Assembly (NCBI RefSeq): GCF_008275125.1
Contig: NZ_CP043473.1
Location: 3,906,001 to 3,970,000, forward strand
DNA from: Chromobacterium paludis
GTDB lineage: Bacteria; Pseudomonadota; Gammaproteobacteria; Burkholderiales; Chromobacteriaceae
Length of the DNA stretch: 64,000 nt
Direction of reading: 5' to 3'
Both the position numbers and the translations under genes were made by a program. The notes under the pieces were generated by a model that ran no database searches, had not been told where the DNA came from, and saw only the letters and a program-made list of their open reading frames with translations. Shown here piece after piece: positions 11,623 through 22,301 of this stretch (position 1 is the first letter of the stretch; every line of letters starts with the position of its first letter).

Positions 11623-13104
11623 ATGAAGAGCCGTTTGACTGCGTTGCCGGACTGGGATCCGGCCTTGTTGCAACAGCTGGGCCTCCCCATCAAGCGGGTG
11701 GAGGCCGACAGCCGCCGCGTGCTGCCGGGCGATGTGTTTCTCGCCTGCCGCGGCGAATACACCGACGGCCGCGATTTCATTGCCGCCGCGCTGGAGAAGG
11801 GCGCGGCCGCCGTGCTGTGGGACGACGCCGACGGCTTCGCCTGGAAAGCCGAGTGGCAGGCGCCCAATCTGGCGGTGCCCAATCTGCGCGAGCGCGCCGG
11901 CATCGTCGCCGCGCACGTATTGGGCCAGCCCTCGCGCGACCTGACCGTGGTCGGCATCACCGGCACCAACGGCAAGACCTCCATTTCCCATTGGCTGGCG
12001 CAGGCGTTTTCCTTGCTGGGCCAGAAGGCGGCGCTGATCGGCACCGTGGGCAACGGCTTTTACGGCCAGCTGACCGAAACCACCCACACTACGCCGGACC
12101 CGGTGACGGTGCAGCAGAAGCTGGCCGAGTACCGCCGCCAGGGCGCGCATGTGGTGACGATGGAAGTGTCCAGCCACGGCCTGGACCAGTTCCGCGTCAA
12201 CGGCGTGGAGTTCGCCACCGCGGTGTTCACCAATCTGACGCGCGACCATCTGGACTACCACGGTTCGATGGAAGCCTACGGTGCCTCCAAGAAGAAGCTG
12301 TTCTTCTGGGAGGGCCTGAAGCAGGCGGTCATCAACGCTGACGACGCCTTCGGCCGCCAGTTGGCCGCCGAGATCGACCCGCAAACCACCCAGGTGGTGA
12401 CCTACGGCCTGGAGCAGGGCGATGTGCGCCCGCTGGCGCTGGCCGCCACCCTGGAAGGCCTGCAACTGACCGTGACCACGCCGTGGGGCGTGGTGGACGT
12501 GCGCACCGGCCTGGTGGGGCGCTTCAACGCCGCCAATCTGCTGGCCTGCCTCGCCACGCTGTGCGTCAACGGCGTCAGCCTGCAGGACGCCGCCGCGGTG
12601 ATGGCGCGCATCCAGCCGGCGCGCGGCCGCATGCAGAGCGTGGGCGGCACCCATGAGCCGCTGGTGGTGATCGACTACGCGCACACCCCGGACGCCTTGG
12701 AAAAGGCGCTGGCCACCTTGTCTGAAATCCGCCCCACCGGCGGCAGGCTGTTTTGCGTATTCGGCTGCGGCGGCGACCGCGACCCTGGCAAGCGCCCGAT
12801 GATGGGCGCCATCGCGCAGAAATATTCCGACGTGGCGGTGCTGACCAGCGACAACCCGCGCAGCGAGGACCCGCAGGCCATCATCCGCGACGTATTGGCC
12901 GGCATGGACGCCGCCAAGGCCCATGTGGAAGCCGACCGTGAGGCCGCCATCCACTGGGCGGTGAGCCAGGCCCGCGTGGGCGACGTGGTGCTGGTGGCCG
13001 GCAAGGGCCATGAGGAGTACCAGGACATCGCCGGCGTCAAACGTCCGTTCTCCGACTTCCGCGTGGCGGAAGAGGCGCTCACCGCCTGGGGGGCGCAGCC
13101 ATGA
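11623..13104 (+). CDS. murE: UDP-MurNAc-tripeptide synthetase (MurE)
   Basis: Cytoplasmic ATP-dependent ligase that adds the third amino acid to UDP-MurNAc-L-Ala-D-Glu. The Mur-ligase P-loop GTNGKT is at residues 114-119. The DNPR motif at 410-413 marks enzymes that select meso-diaminopimelate, so a DAP-type wall is expected. It has 493 residues and starts 4 bases after ftsI. Its end overlaps murF by 4 bases (ATGATG/TGA), which implies coupled translation. Confidence 0.97.
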   Translation: MKSRLTALPDWDPALLQQLGLPIKRVEADSRRVLPGDVFLACRGEYTDGRDFIAAALEKGAAAVLWDDADGFAWKAEWQAPNLAVPNLRERAGIVAAHVLGQPSRDLTVVGITGTNGKTSISHWLAQAFSLLGQKAALIGTVGNGFYGQLTETTHTTPDPVTVQQKLAEYRRQGAHVVTMEVSSHGLDQFRVNGVEFATAVFTNLTRDHLDYHGSMEAYGASKKKLFFWEGLKQAVINADDAFGRQLAAEIDPQTTQVVTYGLEQGDVRPLALAATLEGLQLTVTTPWGVVDVRTGLVGRFNAANLLACLATLCVNGVSLQDAAAVMARIQPARGRMQSVGGTHEPLVVIDYAHTPDALEKALATLSEIRPTGGRLFCVFGCGGDRDPGKRPMMGAIAQKYSDVAVLTSDNPRSEDPQAIIRDVLAGMDAAKAHVEADREAAIHWAVSQARVGDVVLVAGKGHEEYQDIAGVKRPFSDFRVAEEALTAWGAQP

Positions 13105-14465
13105 TGACGCTGAGCCAAGCCGCCGCCTTCGCCCAGGGCCGCCTGATCGGCGCCGACGGCGAAGTGCTGCGCGTGATCACCGACAGCCGCCTGGCGCAGC
13201 CGGGCGACCTGTTCGTCGCGCTGACCGGCGAGCGTTTCGACGCCCACGCTTTCGTGGCCGACGTGGTGGCCAAAGGCGCGGCCGCGCTGGTGCGGGACGG
13301 CTTCGAGCTGGCCGGCGCCAGCCTGATCCCGGCCGGCGACGACACCCGGCTGGCCCTGGGCCGCTTGGCCACCGGCTGGCGCGAGACGCAGCCGGCCGTT
13401 TGCATCGGCGTCACCGGCTCCAACGGCAAGACCACGGTCAAGGAGATGCTGGCGGCGATCTTGCGCGCCCATGCCGGCAGCGAGGCCGTATTGGCTACCG
13501 CCGGCAACTTCAACAACGACATCGGCCTGCCGCTGACCCTGCTGCAGCTGAAGCCGCAGCACCGTTACGCCGTGATCGAGATGGGCATGAACCATCACGG
13601 CGAGCTGCGTTATCTGACTGGCCTGGTCCGGCCGCAGGTGGCGCTGGTCAACAACGCCATGCGCGCCCATTTCGGCCATTTCGGCTCCACCGCCGACGTG
13701 GCGCGGGCCAAGGCGGAAATTTTCGAAGGGCTGGCCGAGGACGGCGTCGCGGTGGTCAACGCCGATGACGCCAATCTGGATGTGTTTATCGCCGCGGCCG
13801 GCCATCATCGCCTGTCGCGTTTCGGCCTGGCCGGTCCGGCGGACGTCGGCGCGCGCGAAGTGCAAGCCTCCGCGCTGGCCAGCCGCTTCATGTTGACCTC
13901 GCCGGCCGGCGAGATCGCCATCGAGCTGCCGGCGCCCGGCGAGCACAACGTGCGCAACGCGCTGGCCGCGGCGGCCATGGCGTTGGCGCTGGGCGTGCCG
14001 CTGGCGGCCATCGCCGAGGGCCTCGCCGCATTCGGCGGTGCCAAGGGCCGGCTGCAGCTCAAGCACAGCCCGCGCGGCTTGACCGTGATAGACGACAGCT
14101 ACAACGCCAACCCGGATTCGATGAAGGCCGGCCTGGATGTGCTGGCCGGCCTGCCTGGCCCGCGTTGCTTTGTGATGGGCGATATCGGCGAGCTAGGCGA
14201 AGCCGCGCCGGAACTGCACGCCGAGGTGGGCGAGCATGCCCGCGCGCGCGGCATCGAGCAGCTGTTTGCGCTGGGCGAGCTGTCGCGGCGCGCCGTGCAG
14301 GCGTTTGGCGAGGCCGGACAAGGTTTTGATTCGATTGACGAGCTGTTGGAGTGCCTGGATAGCCGGCTGGCGTCGGGTACCGCCGTTCTGGTCAAGGGGT
14401 CGCGCTTCATGCGCATGGAACGGGTGGTGGAACACCTGATGCAAGCAAAGAAAGAAGGAGTATAA
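13101..14465 (+). CDS. murF: UDP-MurNAc-tripeptide:D-Ala-D-Ala ligase (MurF)
   Basis: Adds D-Ala-D-Ala to the UDP-MurNAc-tripeptide, the last cytoplasmic step before MraY. It has 454 residues, the P-loop GSNGKT at 106-111, the [15 protein letters not shown] central motif near 156-166 and the Mur-ligase C-terminal domain with DDSYNANP near 331-338. It overlaps murE at the start and ends two bases before the mraY GTG. Confidence 0.97.
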   Translation: MMTLSQAAAFAQGRLIGADGEVLRVITDSRLAQPGDLFVALTGERFDAHAFVADVVAKGAAALVRDGFELAGASLIPAGDDTRLALGRLATGWRETQPAVCIGVTGSNGKTTVKEMLAAILRAHAGSEAVLATAGNFNNDIGLPLTLLQLKPQHRYAVIEMGMNHHGELRYLTGLVRPQVALVNNAMRAHFGHFGSTADVARAKAEIFEGLAEDGVAVVNADDANLDVFIAAAGHHRLSRFGLAGPADVGAREVQASALASRFMLTSPAGEIAIELPAPGEHNVRNALAAAAMALALGVPLAAIAEGLAAFGGAKGRLQLKHSPRGLTVIDDSYNANPDSMKAGLDVLAGLPGPRCFVMGDIGELGEAAPELHAEVGEHARARGIEQLFALGELSRRAVQAFGEAGQGFDSIDELLECLDSRLASGTAVLVKGSRFMRMERVVEHLMQAKKEGV

Positions 14466-14466
14466 G

Positions 14467-15552
14467 GTGCTGCTTTGGCTGGCTGATCTGTTGGGCTCGC
14501 ATATCCGGGCCTTCAATGTCTTCAACTACATCACGCTGCGCGCGGTGATGGCGGCGCTGACGTCCCTGTCGATTTCCTTGCTGATGGGGCCGTGGGTGAT
14601 CCGCAAGCTGACCGAGCTGAAAGTGGGCCAGGCCGTGCGCAACGACGGCCCGCAAACCCATCTGGTCAAGGCCGGCACCCCCACCATGGGCGGTTCGCTG
14701 ATCCTGCTGGCCATCACCCTGACCACGCTGTTGTGGGCCGACCTGTCTAACAAATACGTGTGGCTGCTGCTGGCGGTGATGCTGGGCACCGGCGCGCTGG
14801 GCTTTTACGACGACTGGCGCAAGGTGGTGTACAAGGACCCGAAAGGCGTGTCCGCCAAGTTCAAGATGGCTTGGCAATCCGCCATCGCCATCGGCGCCGG
14901 CGTATTCCTGATCGCCACCGCCAAGCTGCCGGCTTCCACCGAGTTCATCGTGCCCTTCGTCAAGACCATCGCCTATCCGCTGGGCGCGGTGGGTTTTTGC
15001 GTGCTGACCTATCTGGTGATCGTCGGCACCTCCAACGCTGTCAACCTGACCGACGGCCTGGACGGCCTGGCGGCGCTGCCCACCGTGCTGGTGGCGGCCG
15101 GCTTGTCGATTTTCGCCTATGTCGCGGGCCACGCGGTGTTTTCCAAGTACCTGGGCGTGCCCTTTATTCCCGGCGCGCATGAGGTGGTGGTGTTCTGCGC
15201 CGCGATGTGCGGGGCCTGCCTGGGCTTCCTGTGGTTCAACGCCTATCCGGCCCAGGTGTTCATGGGCGACGTCGGCGCGCTGGCGCTGGGCGCGGCCTTG
15301 GGCACGGTGGCGGTGATCGTGCGCCAGGAGATCGTGCTGTTCTTCATGGGCGGCCTGTTCGTGATGGAGGCGCTGTCGGTGATGATACAGGTGGCCTCGT
15401 TCAAGCTGACCGGCAAGCGCGTGTTCCGCATGGCGCCGCTGCATCACCACTATGAGCTGAAGGGTTGGAAGGAAACCCAGGTGGTGGTGCGTTTCTGGAT
15501 CATCACCATGATGCTGGTGCTGGTCGGCCTGTCCACGCTGAAGCTGCGCTGA
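14467..15552 (+). CDS. mraY: Phospho-MurNAc-pentapeptide transferase MraY
   Basis: Integral membrane enzyme that transfers phospho-MurNAc-pentapeptide to undecaprenyl phosphate, forming lipid I. It has 361 residues and about ten membrane segments. Motifs include the [23 protein letters not shown] loop near 60-78, the FYDDWRK aspartate motif near 115-121 and [10 protein letters not shown] near 195-204. It starts with GTG at 14467 after a strong AAGGAG at 14455-14460 and ends two bases before murD begins. Confidence 0.97.
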   Translation: MLLWLADLLGSHIRAFNVFNYITLRAVMAALTSLSISLLMGPWVIRKLTELKVGQAVRNDGPQTHLVKAGTPTMGGSLILLAITLTTLLWADLSNKYVWLLLAVMLGTGALGFYDDWRKVVYKDPKGVSAKFKMAWQSAIAIGAGVFLIATAKLPASTEFIVPFVKTIAYPLGAVGFCVLTYLVIVGTSNAVNLTDGLDGLAALPTVLVAAGLSIFAYVAGHAVFSKYLGVPFIPGAHEVVVFCAAMCGACLGFLWFNAYPAQVFMGDVGALALGAALGTVAVIVRQEIVLFFMGGLFVMEALSVMIQVASFKLTGKRVFRMAPLHHHYELKGWKETQVVVRFWIITMMLVLVGLSTLKLR

Positions 15553-15554
15553 GG

Positions 15555-16928
15555 ATGAACGCCATGGATTACGCCAAGCGACAGGTGACGGTGGTGGGGC
15601 TGGGAGGCTCGGGCCTGGCGGCCGCGCGCTATCTGGCCGCCCACGGCGCGCGCGTGCGCGTGGCCGACGCCAAGCCGTCCGCCGAGCGGCTGGCCGAGCT
15701 GGAGCGCCATCTGCCGGGCACCGAAGTCATCGCCGGCGCGTTTGAGGACGCCACCTTCGCCGGTTCCGACTTGTTGGTGGTCAGCCCCGGCGTGCCGCTG
15801 GCCAATCCGGCCATCGCCGCCTTCCGCCGCGCCGGCGGCGAGGTCGTCGGCGATATCGAGATCCTGGCGCGCGCCATCCATGGCGATGGCAGCCAGGTGA
15901 TCGCCATCACCGGCTCCAACGGCAAGAGCACGGTCACCAGCCTGGTGGGCCATCTGTGCGAGGCCGCCGGACTGGACACCGTCGTCGCCGGCAATATCGG
16001 CCTGGCGGTGCTGGAGGCGCAGCTGGAACGCGAGCACAGCGGCAAGCGCCCCGATGTGTGGGTGCTGGAATTGTCCAGCTTCCAGCTGGAGTCCACCTTC
16101 ACGCTGCAGGCCGATGCCGCCACGGTGCTGAATATTTCCGAGGACCACTTGGACCGCTACGCGGACCTGCTGGACTACGCCCACGCCAAGACCCGGGTGT
16201 TCCACGGCCAGGGCGCGCAGGTGCTGAACAAGGACGACGCGCTGGTGCGCGCCATGGCCCGCCCCGGCCATGCGCTGAAGTGGTTTTCGCTGCAAGGCGA
16301 GGCCGATTACGCGCTGGCGGTGGAAGCGGGCCGCTATTGGCTCAGCGTGCAGGGCGAGAAGGTGTTCGATTGCGCCGAGATGCAGCTGCAAGGCCTGCAC
16401 AACGCCGCCAACGCGCTGGCCGCGCTGGGCCTGTGCCAGGCGATAGGCCTGCCGTTGGATAAATTGCTGGGCGGGTTGAAGACTTTCCGTGGACTTGAGC
16501 ATCGCGTCGAGCTGGTGGACGAATTCGACGGCGTCGCCTTCATCGACGACTCCAAGGGCACCAATGTGGGCGCCACCGAGGCGGCCTTGAACGGCATGAC
16601 GCGCCCCGTGGTGCTGATTGCCGGCGGCGACGGCAAGGGCCAGGACTTCGCGCCCTTGAGGCCGGCCTGCGCCCGCATCGCGCGCGCCGTGCTGCTGATC
16701 GGCCGCGACGCGGCCAAGATCGAGCAGGCGCTGGCGGGCAGCGGCGTGGCGTTGGAGCGCTTCGACACGCTGGAAGACGCCACGCGCCGCGCGGCGGCAT
16801 TGGCCCAACCCGGCGACGCGGTCTTGCTGTCGCCGGCCTGCGCCAGCCTGGACATGTTCAAGAACTACGCGCATCGCGCCCAGGTGTTCATCGACACCGT
16901 GGCGGCGGTGAAGGCGGAGCGCGCATGA
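15555..16928 (+). CDS. murD: UDP-MurNAc-L-Ala:D-Glu ligase (MurD)
   Basis: Cytoplasmic ligase adding D-glutamate to UDP-MurNAc-L-alanine. The chosen ATG at 15555 gives 457 residues; an in-frame ATG three codons later is equally possible. The N-terminal nucleotide-sugar-binding motif [14 protein letters not shown] (about 15-28), the P-loop GSNGKS (120-125) and the C-terminal IDDSKGTN motif (about 331-338) are present. The stop overlaps the ftsW ATG. Confidence 0.96.
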   Translation: MNAMDYAKRQVTVVGLGGSGLAAARYLAAHGARVRVADAKPSAERLAELERHLPGTEVIAGAFEDATFAGSDLLVVSPGVPLANPAIAAFRRAGGEVVGDIEILARAIHGDGSQVIAITGSNGKSTVTSLVGHLCEAAGLDTVVAGNIGLAVLEAQLEREHSGKRPDVWVLELSSFQLESTFTLQADAATVLNISEDHLDRYADLLDYAHAKTRVFHGQGAQVLNKDDALVRAMARPGHALKWFSLQGEADYALAVEAGRYWLSVQGEKVFDCAEMQLQGLHNAANALAALGLCQAIGLPLDKLLGGLKTFRGLEHRVELVDEFDGVAFIDDSKGTNVGATEAALNGMTRPVVLIAGGDGKGQDFAPLRPACARIARAVLLIGRDAAKIEQALAGSGVALERFDTLEDATRRAAALAQPGDAVLLSPACASLDMFKNYAHRAQVFIDTVAAVKAERA

Positions 16929-18082
16929 TCCGCAATCCGGCCAGCCGCTACACGGCGATCACCCCCCTGGACGAGGCGCTGGCCTGGGCCCTGGCCTTGC
17001 TGCTGTCCATCAGCCTGGTGATGGTGTATTCGGCGTCCATCGCCTATGCGGAGGCCGACGCGGCGACGCATAACCGCTACTTCTACTTGATGCGCCACAT
17101 CGTGTTCATGGTGATCGGCTTGAGCGTCGGTTACATCGCCTTCCTGGTGCCGACGTCGTTCTGGCAGAAGTACTCCGGCAAGCTGTTCTTGATCGGCCTG
17201 GTCTTGCTGGTGCTGGTGTTGATTCCCGGCATCGGCCGGGTGGTGAACGGCTCGCGGCGCTGGATCAATTTGTTGGTGTTGAACCTGCAGCCGTCCGAGG
17301 TGATGAAGTTCGCCACCGTGCTGTACGCGGCCGATTACACGGTGCGCAAGAGCCATTTGCTGCACAGCATCAAGGAGGGCTTCGCGCCGATGTTCGCCGC
17401 CATGGTGGTGGTGGCCTTCCTGCTGCTGCGCGAACCGGACTTCGGCGCGCTGATGGTGGTGATGAGCATCGCCATGGGCCTGTTGTTCCTGGGCGGCATC
17501 AATCTGCGTATTTTCAGTGGCCTGGCGGTGATGGCGGTGGTGGCCATCGTGCTGCTGATCATCTCCTCGCCGTACCGCTTGAAGCGGGTGCTGGGTTTCA
17601 TGGACCCGTGGGACGACCCGTACGGCAAGGGTTACCAGCTGTCCCACTCGCTGATCGCCATCGGCCGCGGCGAATGGCTGGGCGTGGGCCTGGGCGGCAG
17701 CATAGAGAAGCTGTTCTATCTGCCGGAAGCGCATACCGACTTCATCCTGGCGGTGATCGCCGAGGAGTTCGGCTTTGTCGGCATCTGCGTATTGATCGGA
17801 CTGTACGCCTGGATCGTGCGCCGCGCTTTCCACATCGGCGTGGAGTCGAGAAAGCTGGAGCGCTACTACCAGGCGCTGGTGGCGCAAGGCATGGGCATCT
17901 GGCTGGGCATCCAAGTGTTTTTCAATGTGGGCGTGAATATGGGTTTGCTGCCCACCAAGGGCCTGACCCTGCCGCTGATGTCCTTCGGCGGCTCGGCCAT
18001 GTTGATGAATTTGATCGCGATGGCGGTGCTGTTGCGAGTGGATTATGAGAACCGACGCATCATGCGCGGCTACAAGGTTTGA
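16925..18082 (+). CDS. ftsW: Septal peptidoglycan polymerase FtsW
   Basis: SEDS-family glycosyltransferase that polymerises lipid II at the septum in complex with FtsI. It has 385 residues with about ten membrane segments. The long conserved stretch from about 340 to the end carries [17 protein letters not shown] and FGGSAMLMN, typical of FtsW. The start overlaps murD, and the TGA stop lies just before murG. Confidence 0.97.
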   Translation: MIRNPASRYTAITPLDEALAWALALLLSISLVMVYSASIAYAEADAATHNRYFYLMRHIVFMVIGLSVGYIAFLVPTSFWQKYSGKLFLIGLVLLVLVLIPGIGRVVNGSRRWINLLVLNLQPSEVMKFATVLYAADYTVRKSHLLHSIKEGFAPMFAAMVVVAFLLLREPDFGALMVVMSIAMGLLFLGGINLRIFSGLAVMAVVAIVLLIISSPYRLKRVLGFMDPWDDPYGKGYQLSHSLIAIGRGEWLGVGLGGSIEKLFYLPEAHTDFILAVIAEEFGFVGICVLIGLYAWIVRRAFHIGVESRKLERYYQALVAQGMGIWLGIQVFFNVGVNMGLLPTKGLTLPLMSFGGSAMLMNLIAMAVLLRVDYENRRIMRGYKV

Positions 18083-18087
18083 CGAAG

Positions 18088-19197
18088 ATGGCGAATCGTA
18101 CGGTCATGGTGATGGCGGCAGGCACGGGTGGACACATCGTCCCCGGCCTCGCCGTGGCCAAGGAATTGCAAAGCCGGGGCTGGAAGGTGGTGTGGCTGGG
18201 CACCCGCCGCGGCATGGAAAACAAGCTGGTGCCGCCGACCGGCATTGAACTTGAACGGCTGAATTTCCACGGCGTGCGCGGCAAGGGCCTGTTTGGCTCG
18301 ATCCAGGGCGCGCTGCAGCTGGCGGGCGCGTTCTTCAAGTGCGCGGGGCTGATTTTCCAGCACCGGCCGGACGTGGTGCTGGGCATGGGCGGCTATGTCT
18401 GCCTGCCCGGCGGCGTGATGGCCGGCCTGCTGTGGAAACCGCTGGCCCTGGTCAACGCCGACGCCAGCCTGTTGCTGAGCAACCAGGCCTTGCTGCCTTT
18501 CGCCAAGAAGCTGGTGTGCGGTTTCGACGGCAGCGCGGCCAAGCAGGCCAAGGCGCTGGTTACCGGCAATCCGGTGCGGAGAGAGATCGAAGACATCGCC
18601 GCGCCGGCCGTGCGCTTCGCCGGCCGCCGCGGGCCGCTGAAGGTGCTGGTGGTGGGCGGCAGCCTGGGCGCCAAGGTGTTGAACGAAACCTTGCCGCAGG
18701 CGATGGCCAAGCTGCCGGCCGACAAGCGGCCGCAATTGACGCACCAGACCGGCGAGGCCAATTTCGCTTCGGTCGAAGCGGCCTATCAGGCGGCGGGCCT
18801 GCGGGATCAGGTAGAGCTGTTGCCCTTTGTCGACGACATGCCTAAGCGCCTGGCCGAGTGCGACCTGATCCTCTGCCGCGCCGGCGCGATCACGGTCAGC
18901 GAGCTGTGCGCGGCCGGCGTGCCCAGCGTGCTGGTGCCGCTGGTGGTGTCCACCACCAGCCATCAGCGCGACAACGCGGAGTGGATGGAAAAAGAAGGCG
19001 CGGCTTGGCATTTGCCGCAAAAAGAATTGACTGCCGATGGGCTGGCTGGCCTGTTGGCGACGCTGGACAGAGACCAGTTGCTGCAAAAGGCGGAGCGCGC
19101 GCGCGCGCTGGCCCGCCTGGGCGCGGCCGGCCGGGTGGCCGACCTGTGCCAGCAGCTGGCCGGGGATAGACCGGACGCCGCAGAAGCGTCCCAGTAG
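18088..19197 (+). CDS. murG: Lipid II synthase MurG
   Basis: Peripheral inner-membrane GT28 transferase that adds GlcNAc to lipid I. The ATG at 18088 gives 369 residues starting MANRTVMVMAAGTGGHIVPG; a TTG at 18079 overlapping the ftsW stop would add three residues. The first glycine-rich loop reads AAGTGGH, a slight variant of the usual GGTGGH. The second, VVGGSLGAKVLNE near 191-203, and the UDP-GlcNAc-binding CRAGAITVSELCAAG near 265-279 are normal. Confidence 0.96.
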   Translation: MANRTVMVMAAGTGGHIVPGLAVAKELQSRGWKVVWLGTRRGMENKLVPPTGIELERLNFHGVRGKGLFGSIQGALQLAGAFFKCAGLIFQHRPDVVLGMGGYVCLPGGVMAGLLWKPLALVNADASLLLSNQALLPFAKKLVCGFDGSAAKQAKALVTGNPVRREIEDIAAPAVRFAGRRGPLKVLVVGGSLGAKVLNETLPQAMAKLPADKRPQLTHQTGEANFASVEAAYQAAGLRDQVELLPFVDDMPKRLAECDLILCRAGAITVSELCAAGVPSVLVPLVVSTTSHQRDNAEWMEKEGAAWHLPQKELTADGLAGLLATLDRDQLLQKAERARALARLGAAGRVADLCQQLAGDRPDAAEASQ

Positions 19198-19209
19198 AGA
19201 CACACAGAC

Positions 19210-20607
19210 ATGAAACACAGGGTCAAACACATACATTTCGTGGGCATAGGCGGCGTCGGCATGTGCGGCATCGCCGAGGTGCTGCACGGCCTGGGCTATA
19301 CCGTGTCCGGTTCGGACATGGCCGACAACGCCACCACCAAGCGGCTGGCGGCCGAAGGCGTGCGCGTGTTCTTCGGCCACGACGCCACGTATATCGAAGG
19401 CGCCGACGTGGTGGTGACGTCCACCGCGGTGAAGGCGGACAACCCGGAAGTGCTGGCGGCGCGCGACAAGCGCATCCCGGTGATTCCGCGCGCGATGATG
19501 CTGGCCGAGCTGATGCGCTTCAAGCAGGGCATCGCCATCGCCGGCACTCATGGCAAGACCACCACCACCAGCCTGACCGCCTCGGTGCTGGGCGCGGCCG
19601 GGCTGGACCCGACCTTCGTCATCGGCGGCAAGCTGACCGCAGCCGGCGCCAACGCCAAGCTCGGCTCCGGCGAGTTCCTGGTGGCCGAGGCCGACGAATC
19701 CGACGCGTCCTTCCTGCATCTGACCCCGGTGATGGCGGTGGTGACCAATATCGACGCCGACCACATGGACACCTACGACCACAGCTTCGACAAGCTGAAA
19801 CAGGCTTTCGTCGACTTCCTGCAGCGCATGCCGTTCTACGGCCGCGCCGTGCTGTGCGTAGACGATCCCAACGTCCGCGAGATCAAGTCCCGCATCACCC
19901 GGCCGGTCACCACCTACGGTCTGGACGACAGCGCCGACATCTATGCCGAAAACGTGCGTGCCGTAGCCGGCCAGATGCATTTCGACGTGGTGGTGAAAAA
20001 CGGCGTCACCACGCGTTTCCCGCTGGTGTTGAACCTGCCGGGGCGCCACAACGTGCTCAACGCGCTGTCCGCCATCGCCATCGGCCTGGAGTGCGGCGCC
20101 AGCATAGAAGCCATCCAGTTGGGCCTGGCGGAGTTCGCCGGCGTCGGCCGCCGCTTCCAGCGCTACGGCGAGGTGAAAGCCAAGGATGGCGGCAGTTTCA
20201 CCCTGATCGACGACTACGGCCACCATCCGGTGGAAATGGCGGCCACGCTGGCCGCCGTGCGCGGCGCTTTCCCGGGCCGGCGCCTGGTGCTGGCCTTTCA
20301 GCCGCACCGTTACACCCGCACCCGCGACTTGTTCGAAGACTTCGTCAAGGTGCTGTCCGGCGTGGACGCGCTGCTGCTGTGCGAAGTGTACGCGGCCGGC
20401 GAAGCGCCGATCGTGGCGGCAGACGGCCGGGCGCTGGCGCGCGCGGTGCGCGTGGGCGGCAAGGTGGAGCCGTTGTTCGTCGAGGCCATCGCCGACCTGC
20501 CGCAGACCATTCTGGACGCGGCGCACGACGGCGACGTGGTGGTGACCATGGGCGCGGGCTCGGTCGGCGCGGTGCCGGCCAAGGTTGTGGCCGCGCAGGC
20601 GGTTTGA
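19210..20607 (+). CDS. murC: UDP-MurNAc:L-Ala ligase (MurC)
   Basis: Adds L-alanine to UDP-MurNAc, the first peptide-forming step of precursor synthesis. It has 465 residues, the N-terminal [17 protein letters not shown] motif (about 9-25), the P-loop GTHGKT (112-117) and the C-terminal DDYGHHPVE motif (about 334-342). It follows murG by 12 bases. No murB lies between murC and ddlB, so murB must be elsewhere in the genome. Confidence 0.97.
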   Translation: MKHRVKHIHFVGIGGVGMCGIAEVLHGLGYTVSGSDMADNATTKRLAAEGVRVFFGHDATYIEGADVVVTSTAVKADNPEVLAARDKRIPVIPRAMMLAELMRFKQGIAIAGTHGKTTTTSLTASVLGAAGLDPTFVIGGKLTAAGANAKLGSGEFLVAEADESDASFLHLTPVMAVVTNIDADHMDTYDHSFDKLKQAFVDFLQRMPFYGRAVLCVDDPNVREIKSRITRPVTTYGLDDSADIYAENVRAVAGQMHFDVVVKNGVTTRFPLVLNLPGRHNVLNALSAIAIGLECGASIEAIQLGLAEFAGVGRRFQRYGEVKAKDGGSFTLIDDYGHHPVEMAATLAAVRGAFPGRRLVLAFQPHRYTRTRDLFEDFVKVLSGVDALLLCEVYAAGEAPIVAADGRALARAVRVGGKVEPLFVEAIADLPQTILDAAHDGDVVVTMGAGSVGAVPAKVVAAQAV

Positions 20608-20617
20608 CAGGATTTTC

Positions 20618-20638
20618 GCCCGCGCCGCCGGCGCGGGC
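20618..20638 (+). other. Hairpin between murC and ddlB
   Basis: A 9-bp GC stem (GCCCGCGCC / GGCGCGGGC) with a 3-base loop lies 10 bases after the murC stop. Only a short, interrupted T-run follows (TTGTTG), so it is at best a weak or partial terminator inside the cluster. Confidence 0.4.
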
Positions 20639-20655
20639 TTGTTGAGGATAGATAG

Positions 20656-21567
20656 ATGAAGCAGTACGGCAAGGTGGCGGTGTTGATGGGCGGCAGCTCG
20701 TCCGAGCGCGAAGTGTCGCTGATGAGCGGCGCGGGCGTGCTGGCGGCGCTGCAATCGAAGGGCGTGGACGCCCATCGTTTCGACCCGTCGGAAAAACCGT
20801 TGGCGGCGCTGAAGGAAGAGGGGTTCGATTGCGTGTTCAACATCCTGCACGGCCCCTTCGGCGAGGACGGCACGCTGCAGGGCGCATTGGAAGCGTTGGG
20901 GATGCCGTATACCGGCTGCGGCGTGATGGCCTCGGCCATCGCCATGGACAAGTGGCGCACCAAGCTGCTGTGGAAGGGCGCGGGGCTGCCGATTCCGGCC
21001 TTTGAACTGTTGGACGAGGGCAGCGATTTCGACGCCATCGAAAAGCAATTGGGCCTGCCCCTCTTCGTCAAGCCGTCGACCGAGGGTTCGAGCATAGGCG
21101 TGACCAAGGTGAAGCAGCCGGGCGAGTTGCGCGCGGCGTTTGAAGAAGCGCGCAAGTACGACGACGTGGTGATCGCCGAGCAGTTCATCGGCGGCGGCGA
21201 ATACACCTGCGCGGTGATAGGCGAGACGGCTTACCCGACGATCAAGATCGAGCCGGCCACCGAGTATTACGACTACCAGGCCAAGTATTTCCGTGACGAC
21301 ACGGTCTACCGCTGTCCGTCCGGCCTTTCGCCGGAAGTGGAAGCCCGGGCGCGCGAGCTGGCTTTGAAGGCGTTCCAGGTATTGGGCTGCCGCGGCTGGA
21401 GCCGGGTGGATTTCCTGATGGACGAGGCGGGCGAGATCTACCTGCTGGAAGCGAATACCAGCCCGGGTATGACCAGCCACAGCCTGGTGCCGATGGCGGC
21501 GCGGGCCGAAGGGATCGCCTACGAGGATCTGTGTCTGAAGGTATTGGATACGGTGCATGTGGGATAA
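20656..21567 (+). CDS. ddlB: D-alanine--D-alanine ligase
   Basis: ATP-grasp ligase making the D-Ala-D-Ala dipeptide used by MurF. It has 303 residues, typical of DdlB. It shows [14 protein letters not shown] (about 9-22), the [12 protein letters not shown] loop (about 66-77), the [16 protein letters not shown]-binding motif (about 139-151) and the C-terminal [10 protein letters not shown] metal-binding motif (about 270-279). The last 11 bases overlap the ftsQ start. Confidence 0.97.
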   Translation: MKQYGKVAVLMGGSSSEREVSLMSGAGVLAALQSKGVDAHRFDPSEKPLAALKEEGFDCVFNILHGPFGEDGTLQGALEALGMPYTGCGVMASAIAMDKWRTKLLWKGAGLPIPAFELLDEGSDFDAIEKQLGLPLFVKPSTEGSSIGVTKVKQPGELRAAFEEARKYDDVVIAEQFIGGGEYTCAVIGETAYPTIKIEPATEYYDYQAKYFRDDTVYRCPSGLSPEVEARARELALKAFQVLGCRGWSRVDFLMDEAGEIYLLEANTSPGMTSHSLVPMAARAEGIAYEDLCLKVLDTVHVG

Positions 21568-22282
21568 CCATCGGCTGCTAAGGAGCCTGGCCAATCTGCT
21601 GCTGGGCGCCTCGGCGCTGATGCTGCTGTACGCGGGGGGATTCTGGCTGACGCACGCGCCGGTGTTCCCGGTGAAGAAGATACGGATACAGGGCGACATG
21701 AACCGGGTGACGGCGGAACAGCTGAAATTCATCGCGGAGCATGAACTGTCCGGCACCTTCTTCACGCTGGATATCGACAAGACGCGCGCCGCCTTCGGCA
21801 AGCTGCCGTGGGTGCGCGACGCGCAGGTGAGACGGCGCTGGCCGGACGCGCTGGATATCACCGTGGAGGAGCATGCGGCGCTGGCGCGCTGGGGAGAAAA
21901 CGGTCTGGTCAACACCCGCGGCGAGCGCTTCGACGCCGCCAGCGACGCCAACTTGCCGGTGTTTTACGGTCCGGCGGGCGCGGAGAAGGACATGACGGCG
22001 ATGCTGACGCAGCTGCGTCAGGCCTTGCAGCCGTCGGGCCTGGCGCCGCGCGAGCTGTGGCTGTCGTCGCGGCGGGCGTGGAAAGTGGTGTTGGACAACC
22101 AGCTGGAGCTGGAGCTGGGCAGAAATGACGCGGTGGCGAGGGCGGAACGCTTCGCCACCTACTGGAAGAGCGAGTTGGCGCGGTTGCCGTATCACATCGA
22201 ATACGTCGACCTGCGCTACCCGAATGGATTCGCCGTGCGGATGCCCGATTACAAGGCGCCGCCGGCCAAAGGACACAAGTGA
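21557..22282 (+). CDS. ftsQ: Cell division protein FtsQ
   Basis: Bitopic divisome protein that recruits FtsB/FtsL. It has 241 residues with a short cytoplasmic tail, a membrane helix (about 12-31), a POTRA domain ([20 protein letters not shown] region, about 39-107) and a beta domain. The ATG lies within the end of ddlB. A ribosome binding site is not obvious, which fits coupling to ddlB translation. Confidence 0.95.
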   Translation: MWDNHRLLRSLANLLLGASALMLLYAGGFWLTHAPVFPVKKIRIQGDMNRVTAEQLKFIAEHELSGTFFTLDIDKTRAAFGKLPWVRDAQVRRRWPDALDITVEEHAALARWGENGLVNTRGERFDAASDANLPVFYGPAGAEKDMTAMLTQLRQALQPSGLAPRELWLSSRRAWKVVLDNQLELELGRNDAVARAERFATYWKSELARLPYHIEYVDLRYPNGFAVRMPDYKAPPAKGHK

Positions 22283-22301
22283 TTAGGCTTTGGAGCGACA
22301 G

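Noticed and set aside
18070..21951. An open minus-strand frame of 1293 codons antisense to murG-murC-ddlB-ftsQ
   Set aside because: It mirrors the codon pattern of the real plus-strand genes, has low-complexity Ala/Arg/His/Gln-rich sequence and no motif. Such antisense frames are common in GC-rich DNA.
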